Source: Faecalibacterium sp. UBA1360 (GTDB lineage Bacteria > Bacillota > Clostridia > Oscillospirales > Ruminococcaceae). Taken from it: a stretch of DNA of 5,135 nt. The position numbers and the translations under genes were made by a program. Within the stretch, counting starts at the first letter, position 1; every line of letters begins with the position of its first letter. Shown here piece after piece: positions 1 to 4,701 of this stretch. The notes under the pieces were generated by a model. That model did no database searches. It was not told the DNA's origin and saw only the letters and a list, made by a program, of their open reading frames with translations. The stretch is from the NCBI GenBank assembly GCA_002306375.1, contig DBRU01000064.1:1-5135 (forward strand). The letters run 5' to 3'.

Positions 1-4
1 TCCC

Positions 5-34
5 TGGACTCAGGCGTTTGCCTGGTCATATACT
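5..34 (+). promoter_or_regulatory. Candidate promoter for the zinc-ribbon gene (weak)
   Basis: A TATACT (29-34) matches the -10 consensus at five of six bases. TGGACT (5-10) matches TTGACA at four of six, with an 18-bp spacer. If used, transcription would begin near 41 and leave a leader of about 100 nt before the gene at 142. The -35 is poor and the window starts just upstream, so the true promoter could lie outside. This is a motif match only. Confidence 0.3.
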
Positions 35-70
35 AACGTGCCCTAAAGTAGCGTAGCAATCAGTTCTTCT

Positions 71-96
71 TTGGTCCTTTACCAATAGGCGTTGGT
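71..96 (+). repeat. Alternating 5-bp inverted repeats in the 5' leader
   Basis: TTGGT (71-75), ACCAA (81-85) and TTGGT (92-96) occur in succession. The central ACCAA can pair with either flanking TTGGT, giving two mutually exclusive 5-bp hairpins upstream of the ribosome binding site. The stems are short and AU/GU rich, so a regulatory role is speculative. The rest of 1-141 shows no ORF with a ribosome binding site and no RNA gene that I recognise. Confidence 0.35.
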
Positions 97-141
97 TGAA
101 ATTCTTCCGCGGGCAAATTTTATCATGAGGAGATACCCATT

Positions 142-417
142 ATGTTCGAAGACAAGACTTTGGTATGCAAGGATTGCGGCAAAGAGTTCGTCTGGACCGC
201 CGGCGAGCAGGAGTTCTATGCCAGCCGTGGTTTCGAGAACCAGCCCCAGCGCTGCAAGCCCTGCCGTGATGCCCGCAAGACCGCTGTCCGCGGCGAGCGT
301 CAGATGTTTGACGCCGTGTGCGCCAGCTGCGGCAAGGAGTGCAAGGTGCCCTTCCAGCCCCGCGAGGACCGTCCCGTCTACTGCAGCGAGTGCTTCGCCA
401 AGATGAAGGAAAACTGA
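142..417 (+). CDS. Small double zinc-ribbon protein
   Basis: Encodes 91 residues with two consecutive zinc-ribbon modules. The first is C9-x2-C12 paired with C38-x2-C41 and resembles the 'probable zinc-ribbon' (zf-trcl type) family found in small Bacillota proteins. The second is C60-x2-C63 (with a further C67) paired with C81-x2-C84, ending in the typical 'RPVYCSECF'. The sequence between is charged and rich in R and K, compatible with nucleic-acid binding, but no function is established and I do not assign one. The ATG at 142 follows GAGGAG (127-132) at a 9-nt spacing, so the start is secure. There is no signal peptide or membrane segment. It is a single-gene unit: a strong terminator follows 17 nt after the stop, and the pyr operon has its own promoter, so the adjacency to pyrimidine genes need not be functional. 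Confidence 0.9.
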   Translation: MFEDKTLVCKDCGKEFVWTAGEQEFYASRGFENQPQRCKPCRDARKTAVRGERQMFDAVCASCGKECKVPFQPREDRPVYCSECFAKMKEN

Positions 418-434
418 TTCGCCCAAAGCCGAAC

Positions 435-470
435 AAACCCCCGTCACCTGCAAAGGTGGCGGGGGTTTTT
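435..470 (+). terminator. Rho-independent terminator of the zinc-ribbon gene
   Basis: A 15-bp stem (435-449 with 454-468, one T-G wobble) is closed by a GCAA tetraloop (450-453) and runs into TTTTT (466-470). The core is five C-G pairs flanked by A-T pairs. It separates the zinc-ribbon gene from the pyrimidine operon. The A-rich 5' flank is short, so strong bidirectional action is doubtful. Confidence 0.95.
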
Positions 471-603
471 GCATCTTTACCCCTATACGGTCATATTCCG
501 GCGCACGCCCGTCAACCGCCGGGCCCCGCCGCCTTTGTCATATTGCCCAAAACCCGGCGGCAATGCCGCCCAAACGCTGGCTTGAACGGCCCGTCCCCTT
601 GCC
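471..603. other. Gene-free spacer with a GC-rich inverted repeat
   Basis: The non-coding stretch from 418 to the leader ORF at 686 is under 300 nt, and this part carries no ORF with a ribosome binding site. Its one notable element is GGCGGCA-A-TGCCGCC at 556-570, a perfect 7-bp inverted repeat about 34 bp upstream of the pyr -35 box. No T tract follows, so it is not a terminator. It could be an upstream protein-binding site, or chance in GC-rich DNA. GTCATATT occurs twice (490-497 and 537-544). Confidence 0.4.
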
Positions 604-632
604 TTGACAGCGGGGGAGGGGCGTGGTAGAAT
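604..632 (+). promoter_or_regulatory. Main pyr operon promoter (sigma-A type)
   Basis: A perfect TTGACA -35 (604-609) is followed by exactly 17 bp and TAGAAT (627-632), five of six matches to the -10 consensus. TGG immediately precedes the -10 (624-626), giving an extended -10. The expected start is an A at about 638-640. This predicts a leader RNA of roughly 205 nt before pyrC. It is the best promoter in the window and lies downstream of the preceding terminator. Confidence 0.88.
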
Positions 633-685
633 AATGAAAATTATGCAAAACCCCCGTAAAGATTGTCAAAAAAGGAGGCGCCGTC

Positions 686-775
686 ATGCAGTTCCGCCCG
701 GCTCAAATGTCCAGTGGTGAGAATTTCATCGGTGCCGTGTTCTTTCCTGACACCGTCTGCGGGCGTCTTTTTTGA
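686..775 (+). CDS. Leader peptide of the pyr operon (PyrL-like analogue)
   Basis: A 29-residue ORF begins at ATG 686 with a perfect AAGGAGG (672-678) at 7-nt spacing and ends at TGA 773-775. The peptide begins MQFRPAQMSSGE and ends VCGRLF. A U-rich middle encodes VFFPD (737-751), and the last codons before the stop are CTT TTT. It has no run of a single regulatory amino acid of the kind seen in his, trp or leu leader peptides, although five residues are Phe, reflecting U-rich codons. The stop lies on the first base of the downstream terminator stem (A775). This placement fits a peptide whose translation, not its product, matters. E. coli PyrL (44 residues, with a Phe-rich stretch from a U-rich patch) is a functional parallel and probably not a homologue. 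No function of the peptide itself is expected. Confidence 0.75.
   Translation: MQFRPAQMSSGENFIGAVFFPDTVCGRLF
749..773 (+). promoter_or_regulatory. Putative transcription pause hairpin plus U run
   Basis: GAC (749-751) pairs with GTC (765-767), and either CC (753-754) with GG (762-763) or CCG (753-755) with CGG (760-762) closes the top. This gives an imperfect hairpin followed at once by TTTTTT (768-773). It is weaker than the terminator next to it, which suits a pause rather than termination. Polymerase pausing on the U run should lengthen when UTP is scarce. CGGTG (730-734) can instead pair with CACCG (751-755), a competing fold. The assignment is structural inference. Confidence 0.5.
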
Positions 776-803
776 CTTTTCCCATCGGGAAAAGTTTTTT
801 TTT
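775..803 (+). terminator. Attenuator: intrinsic terminator upstream of pyrC
   Basis: A 9-bp perfect stem, ACTTTTCCC (775-783) with GGGAAAAGT (787-795), is closed by an ATC loop. It runs into nine consecutive T (795-803). It lies within the pyr transcript, about 135 nt after the predicted start and 41 nt before the pyrC ATG, so it can only serve as a conditional terminator for the operon. No gene other than the leader ORF ends here. Confidence 0.9.
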
Positions 804-844
804 GCCCAAACGCACCCACACAGTACCTCAAGGGAGGCTTTACC

Positions 845-2035
845 ATGCTGATCCGCAATGCCAAGGACGCCGCCGGCCGCACCTATGACCTCTGGGTCAG
901 GGACGGCAAGATCGCCGCCATCGGCGCCGGCCTGCCCGCCGACCTGGACGCCGAGGTCATCGACGCCGCCGGCCTGACCATGCTGCCCGCCTTCATCGAC
1001 ACCCACTGCCATTGGCGTACCCCGGGCCTGGAATATAAAGAGGACATCGCCACCGGTTCGGCCGCCGCGGCCGCCGGCGGGTACACCTTCGTCAACCTGA
1101 TGCCCAACACCAAGCCTGTGTGCTCCGACGCCGACACCGTCTACGCCGTGCAGAACAAGGCCAAAGAGATCGGCCTGTGCGACGCCAACCAGACCGTGTC
1201 CATCACCAAGGGCTTTGACGGCAAGACCATCGACCATCTGCTCACCCTGCCCGAGGACATCCGCTTCATCACCGAGGACGGCAACGGCGTCATGAACAAC
1301 GCGGTCATGGCCCGGGTGTTCGCCCTGGCCACCGAGCGGGGCCTGACCGTCATGTCCCACGCCGAGGACCGGGAGATCAGCCCCTGGGACTACCGCCTGG
1401 CCGAAAACATCGAGACCGTGCGCAACTGCCACCTGGCCGAATACTACGGCACCCGGCTGCACATGTGCCACGTTTCCACCGCCGAGGCCGTGGACGCCGT
1501 GCGCCAGAGCCGCCGGCGGGGGGCGCGGGTCTCCTGTGAAGTCACGCCCCACCACCTGTGGTTCGACGACAAGCGCCTGCAATACAGGGTCAACCCGCCC
1601 ATCCGCACCGACAGGGACGTGCGCGCCCTGGTGCAGGCCATCAGGGACGGCACCGTCACCTGCATCGGCACCGACCACGCCCCCCATACCGCCGAGGAAA
1701 AGCAGAAGGGAGCCGCCGGCATGGTGGGGCTGGAAACGGCTTTCGGGGCATGCTATACCAAACTCTGCCGCATGGAAGGCCTGGAACTGGAACACCTGAG
1801 CTTTCTGATGAGCGCGGGCCCCGCCGCCGTGCTGGGCCTGGCCGACCGCAAGGGCCTGCTCTGCCCCGGGTACGACGCCGACCTGGCGCTCGTGGATATC
1901 GACCACATGTACACGGTGGACGCGGCCAAACTGCACAGCAAGAGCAAGAACACCCCCTTTGACGGCGAACACCTGTACGGCCGCGTGATGATGACCATCA
2001 AGGGCGGCAAGATCACCTACCGCTGCGAGGACTGA
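845..2035 (+). CDS. pyrC: Dihydroorotase (class I)
   Basis: Cytoplasmic metal-dependent amidohydrolase that reversibly cyclises N-carbamoyl-L-aspartate to L-dihydroorotate, step 3 of UMP synthesis. The 396 residues show the family signatures in order: the metal-binding DTHCHWRTPG (H54, H56, with R58 for substrate), NLMPNTKP near 84-91, FITEDG (141-146; D145 would be the metal-bridging Asp of class I enzymes), SHAED with H172, CHVST with H209, TPHH (H236-H237), VNPPIR, and GTDHAPH (D277, H278, H281). The length is slightly below the usual 420-430 but nothing essential is missing. ATG 845 has GGGAGG (832-837) 7 nt upstream. Allantoinase and hydantoinase are relatives, but the operon and the TEDG motif in place of a carbamylated Lys favour dihydroorotase. 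Expression should depend on the attenuator just upstream. Confidence 0.95.
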   Translation: MLIRNAKDAAGRTYDLWVRDGKIAAIGAGLPADLDAEVIDAAGLTMLPAFIDTHCHWRTPGLEYKEDIATGSAAAAAGGYTFVNLMPNTKPVCSDADTVYAVQNKAKEIGLCDANQTVSITKGFDGKTIDHLLTLPEDIRFITEDGNGVMNNAVMARVFALATERGLTVMSHAEDREISPWDYRLAENIETVRNCHLAEYYGTRLHMCHVSTAEAVDAVRQSRRRGARVSCEVTPHHLWFDDKRLQYRVNPPIRTDRDVRALVQAIRDGTVTCIGTDHAPHTAEEKQKGAAGMVGLETAFGACYTKLCRMEGLELEHLSFLMSAGPAAVLGLADRKGLLCPGYDADLALVDIDHMYTVDAAKLHSKSKNTPFDGEHLYGRVMMTIKGGKITYRCED

Positions 2036-2067
2036 CCCGAACAAAAGCTACAAGGAGGCAACCGATC

Positions 2068-2934
2068 ATGACCAACATGGACAAACTGTATGCCAGCGTG
2101 GCCGCCAACGGCCCCGTGTGCGTGGGCCTGGACACCGAACTGAGCTACCTGCCCGAATCCGCCCTGGACACCGCCAAAACGGCGGGGGAGAACGTGGTGG
2201 CCTTCAACCGCGCCCTGATCGACGCCACCAAGTCCGTCGCCGGCTGCTACAAGGTGCAGATCGCCTACTATGAATCCCTGGGCCTGGACGGTCTGCGGGC
2301 CTATGCCGAAACGCTGCGCATGGTGCGGGCCGCCGGCCTGCCGGTCATCGCCGACATCAAGCGGGGCGACATCGCCAAGACCGCCGAGATGTACGCCAAG
2401 GCCCACTTTACCGGCGACTTCGAGGCCGACCTCATCACCCTGGCCCCCTACATGGGCCTGGATTCCATCAGCCCCTACCTGCCCTACTGCAAGGACCAGG
2501 GCAAGGGCGTGTTCGTCTTGTGCCGCACCTCCAATCCCGGCGCCAAGGACTTCGAGTACCAGAAACTGGCCGACGGCCGCCATGTGTATGACCTGGTGGG
2601 GGACAGCCTGTCCGCCCTGGGCCAGAGCTACATCGGCGAAAGCGGCTACACCAGCATCGGCCTGGTCATCGGCGGCACCCACACCGAGGAGGCGTCCGCC
2701 ATCCGCGCCGCCTACAAGAACACCTTCTTCCTGATCCCCGGCTACGGGGCCCAGGGCGGCAAGGCCGCCGACATCGCCCGCTACCTGAACAAGGGCAACG
2801 GCGGCGTGGTCAACTCCAGCCGCGGCATCCTGCTGGCCTGGAAAAAGCAGCCCGGCGTGGAGTATGCCGAGGCCGCCTACAACGAATGCGTGCGTATGAG
2901 GGAGGACATCCAGGGTGAGTGCGACAAACTGTAA
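2068..2934 (+). CDS. pyrF: Orotidine 5'-phosphate decarboxylase (type 2)
   Basis: Catalyses the last step, decarboxylation of OMP to UMP, in the cytoplasm. The 288-residue length and sequence fit the longer 'type 2' subfamily (also seen in Mycobacterium and Myxococcus) rather than the short B. subtilis type. The catalytic array is visible: K62 in YKVQIAYYE, then D96-x-K98-x2-D101 in IADIKRGDIAKTAEMYA, with the D-x-K-x2-D spacing of OMP decarboxylases. The phosphate-binding end is recognisable as LIPGYGAQGG (222-231) and VVNSSRGIL (247-255). ATG 2068 has AAGGAGG (2052-2058) at 9-nt spacing; a second ATG at 2077 is less well placed. It starts 32 nt after the pyrC stop, with no terminator between. 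Its last 20 nt overlap the start of pyrK. Confidence 0.96.
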   Translation: MTNMDKLYASVAANGPVCVGLDTELSYLPESALDTAKTAGENVVAFNRALIDATKSVAGCYKVQIAYYESLGLDGLRAYAETLRMVRAAGLPVIADIKRGDIAKTAEMYAKAHFTGDFEADLITLAPYMGLDSISPYLPYCKDQGKGVFVLCRTSNPGAKDFEYQKLADGRHVYDLVGDSLSALGQSYIGESGYTSIGLVIGGTHTEEASAIRAAYKNTFFLIPGYGAQGGKAADIARYLNKGNGGVVNSSRGILLAWKKQPGVEYAEAAYNECVRMREDIQGECDKL

Positions 2935-3700
2935 GGTCAGCGTCCTGACCCAGGAGACGGTGGCGCCGGACATCCGCCGCCTGACCGTGGCCTGGCAGGA
3001 TCAGCGCCCCGAATTTACGCCCCATGCCGGCCAGTTCTACATGCTGCGCTGCTGGGACAAGACCGAAGCCCCCGTGCTGTCCCGGCCCATCAGCGTGCAC
3101 GACGCCAGCACCGGGCACGATACCCTCACCTTTTTGTACCAGGTCAAAGGCCAGGGCACCGAGCGCCTGGCTGCCCTGAAAGCGGGGGACACCCTGACCC
3201 TGACCGGCCCCTGCGGCAACGGGTTCGACGTGGCCGCGGCCGCTAAGTTCGGCGCCGGCCGGGTGGCCGTGGTGGGCGGCGGCATCGGCACCGCGCCGCT
3301 GCTGCTTTTGTGCAAGGAGCTGGCCGCCGCCGGTGCCAAGCCGGAACTGTATACCGGTTTCCGGGACGAACCCTACGGGCTGGAGGAATTCCTGCCCTAT
3401 TGCGCGGCCATCAGCGTGGCCACCGACTCCGGCGCCGTGGGTTACCACGGCCTGGTCACCGGCATCCTGCACCCCGAAAACTTCGACCTGGTGCTGGCCT
3501 GCGGCCCCAACGTCATGATGAAGGGCGTGTACAAGCTGTGCGCCGCCGCCGGCACCCCCTGCATCGTCAGCCTGGAACGCAAGATGGCCTGCGGCCTGGG
3601 GGCCTGCCTGGGCTGCACCTGCATGACCAAGGTGGGGCCCCGCACCGTCTGCAAGGACGGCCCGGTCTTTGCCGCCGAGGAGGTGTTCGATCTTGACTAA
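2915..3700 (+). CDS. pyrK: Dihydroorotate dehydrogenase B, electron transfer subunit
   Basis: FAD and [2Fe-2S] subunit that carries electrons from the FMN of PyrD(B) to NAD+, forming the PyrD2-PyrK2 complex in the cytoplasm. The 261 residues match the usual length (about 260). A ferredoxin-reductase-like FAD domain holds RPIS (57-60) and GPCGNGF (98-104). The NAD-binding domain begins VAVVGGGIGTAPLLLL (117-132) and has ACGPNVMM (195-202). The C-terminal iron-sulphur module is C226-x4-C231-x2-C234-x11-C246, with an extra C236. The start is GTG 2915, inside pyrF, preceded by AGGGAGGA (2899-2906) at 8-nt spacing; there is no suitable ATG nearby. The overlap suggests translational coupling to pyrF. 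The pairing with pyrD class 1B identifies it as PyrK rather than another flavin reductase. Confidence 0.96.
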   Translation: MSATNCKVSVLTQETVAPDIRRLTVAWQDQRPEFTPHAGQFYMLRCWDKTEAPVLSRPISVHDASTGHDTLTFLYQVKGQGTERLAALKAGDTLTLTGPCGNGFDVAAAAKFGAGRVAVVGGGIGTAPLLLLCKELAAAGAKPELYTGFRDEPYGLEEFLPYCAAISVATDSGAVGYHGLVTGILHPENFDLVLACGPNVMMKGVYKLCAAAGTPCIVSLERKMACGLGACLGCTCMTKVGPRTVCKDGPVFAAEEVFDLD

Positions 3701-4607
3701 CGTGGATCTGCATGTGGACTTTCTGGGCAAGCGCCTGGCCAGCCCGATCATCGCCGCGTCGGGTACCTTCGGCTTCGGGCTCGAGTATGCGGGCATCGGC
3801 GACCTGTCCGCCTTGGGCGGCATTTCGGGCAAGGGGCTGACCCTGCACGGCCAGCCCGGCAATGCCGGCGAGCGTTTGTACGAGACGCCCTCCGGCCTGA
3901 TGAACTCCATCGGCCTGCAAAACCCCGGCGTGGCCCATTTCATCGACCATGAGCTGCCCGCCATGAAGAGCCTGGGCACCACGGTGTGGGCCAACCTGGG
4001 CGGGCACACCATCGAAGAGAACGTGGAAGGCGTGCGCATGCTCTGTGAAGCGGGCATCGACTTCCTGGAACTGAACATCAGCTGCCCCAACGTCAAGCAG
4101 GGGGGGCTGGCCTTCGGCATCCGGGCTGCCGACGCGTCCGAGGTGGTATCCGCCGTGCGCCCGGTGTGCACGGTGCCCCTGGTGGTCAAGCTCAGCCCCC
4201 AGGCCGAAAACCTGACCGACATGTGCAAAGCCGTGGAGGCCGCCGGGGCCGACGCCATCAGTCTGTGCAACACCTTCCAGGCCTGCGCCATCGACCTGGA
4301 ACGCCGCAAGCCGGTGTTCGCCAACACCTTCGCCGGCCTGTCCGGCCCGGCGGTGCGGCCCATCGCCCTGCGCATGGTCTGGCAGGCCGTGGGCGCGGTG
4401 AACATCCCCGTGGTGGGCCTGGGCGGCATCACCACCGGCCGGGACGCGCTGGAATTCATCATGGCCGGCGCGGCGGCTGTCCAGGTGGGTACCGCCAGCT
4501 TCCTGGACCCGGGGTCCTGCTGGCGCATCGCCCAAGAGATGGCCGACTGGATGGCCAAAAACGGCGTGCACACCCTGGACGAGATCCGGGGCTGCGCCCG
4601 GGCATGA
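3693..4607 (+). CDS. pyrD: Dihydroorotate dehydrogenase B, catalytic subunit (class 1B)
   Basis: FMN enzyme oxidising dihydroorotate to orotate, the only redox step of the pathway, working with PyrK and NAD+. With the start chosen here it has 304 residues, the usual length for PyrDB. Seen in order: ASGTFGFG (22-29), GKGLTL (46-51), ETPSGLMNSIGLQNPG (64-79), ELNISCPNVKQGG (126-138) with active-site Cys131 as expected for class 1, VVKLSP with K167, GLSGPAV (215-221), and GGITTGRDALEFIMAGA (244-260), which binds the FMN phosphate. I chose TTG 3693 because GAGGAGG (3677-3683) lies 9 nt upstream. An in-frame TTG at 3669 would precede that site and add eight poorly conserved residues. The gene overlaps the pyrK stop by 8 nt, implying coupled translation. 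The enzyme should be soluble, unlike membrane-bound class 2 enzymes. Confidence 0.95.
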   Translation: MTNVDLHVDFLGKRLASPIIAASGTFGFGLEYAGIGDLSALGGISGKGLTLHGQPGNAGERLYETPSGLMNSIGLQNPGVAHFIDHELPAMKSLGTTVWANLGGHTIEENVEGVRMLCEAGIDFLELNISCPNVKQGGLAFGIRAADASEVVSAVRPVCTVPLVVKLSPQAENLTDMCKAVEAAGADAISLCNTFQACAIDLERRKPVFANTFAGLSGPAVRPIALRMVWQAVGAVNIPVVGLGGITTGRDALEFIMAGAAAVQVGTASFLDPGSCWRIAQEMADWMAKNGVHTLDEIRGCARA

Positions 4608-4609
4608 CT

Positions 4610-4644
4610 GTGTTTTTATACACCTATATTGCATTTTTATGCAA
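4610..4644 (+). repeat. Two inverted repeats upstream of pyrE, one covering the -35
   Basis: TTGCAT-TTTT-ATGCAA (4629-4644) is a perfect 6-bp inverted repeat whose left arm is the candidate -35 of pyrE. GTGT-TTTTAT-ACAC (4610-4623) precedes it. Their centres are about 20 bp apart, and both contain TTTTTAT, spaced 21 bp. The T's sit in the loops, so neither is an intrinsic terminator for pyrD. An operator for a DNA-binding regulator is possible but unproven. Confidence 0.4.
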
Positions 4645-4657
4645 CCGGTGGTATGAT
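4629..4657 (+). promoter_or_regulatory. Candidate promoter for pyrE
   Basis: TATGAT (4652-4657) matches the -10 consensus at five of six bases and is preceded by TGG, an extended -10. TTGCAT (4629-4634) lies 17 bp upstream as a partial -35. The expected start is an A near 4664, giving a short leader of about 38 nt before pyrE. The TGG-plus--10 pattern and 17-bp spacing repeat those of the pyrC promoter. pyrE may be read both from here and by readthrough from pyrD, as no terminator lies between. Confidence 0.6.
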
Positions 4658-4701
4658 AATAGGAAAACCGAAAGCCAAAGTTGTCAATGGAGGGTTTGAT
4701 C

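Larger units (their letters stand above)
639..844 (+). promoter_or_regulatory. pyr operon leader RNA: translation-coupled attenuator
   Basis: This transcribed leader contains, in order: a ribosome binding site (672-678), a 29-codon ORF (686-775), a U-rich patch (740-748), a hairpin followed by six U (749-773), and a strong intrinsic terminator with nine U (775-803). The pyrC ribosome binding site (832-837) follows 28 nt later. Full expression of pyrC therefore requires RNA polymerase to pass the terminator. The ORF stop codon overlaps the first base of the terminator stem, so a ribosome reaching it would mask the stem's 5' arm. The arrangement parallels the E. coli pyrBI leader, where low UTP causes polymerase pausing, the ribosome catches up and termination is prevented. 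I see no convincing PyrR-binding hairpin. The mechanism is inferred from layout; the parts are seen directly. Confidence 0.75.

Noticed and set aside
3..24. Hairpins CCTG/CAGG (3-14) and CAGGC/GCCTG (11-24) as a terminator of an upstream gene
   Set aside because: The stems are 4-5 bp and no T tract follows; there is not enough upstream sequence to judge.
96..126. Promoter TTGAAA (96-101) with TATCAT (121-126) right before the zinc-ribbon gene
   Set aside because: The spacer is 19 bp and the predicted start would fall downstream of the ribosome binding site at 127-132, leaving the message without it.
704..727. Possible PyrR-binding loop around TGTCCAGTGGTGAG
   Set aside because: The first bases (TCCAGTG) fit the PyrR consensus ARUCCNGNGAGGYU, but the following GAGGYU part does not, and only a weak AAAU/AUUU lower stem forms. 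It should be tested with a covariance model before being dismissed entirely.
663..851. 62-codon frame from TTG 663 overlapping the start of pyrC
   Set aside because: It has no ribosome binding site before 663 and runs through the terminator. The ORF in another frame at 686-775 has the perfect AAGGAGG and a meaningful stop position.
641..2044. Long reading frame on the minus strand (467 codons), and similar ones at 2017-2973, 2810-4573 and 3567-4703
   Set aside because: They lie antisense to pyrC, pyrF, pyrK and pyrD, which have full family motifs. High third-position GC removes stop codons from the opposite strand. Their compositions, rich in G, A, V, H and Q or in S, T and P, are typical shadows.
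4610..4644. Intrinsic terminator after pyrD
   Set aside because: Both inverted repeats have their T's in the loops, not after the stem, so they lack the U tract needed for termination.
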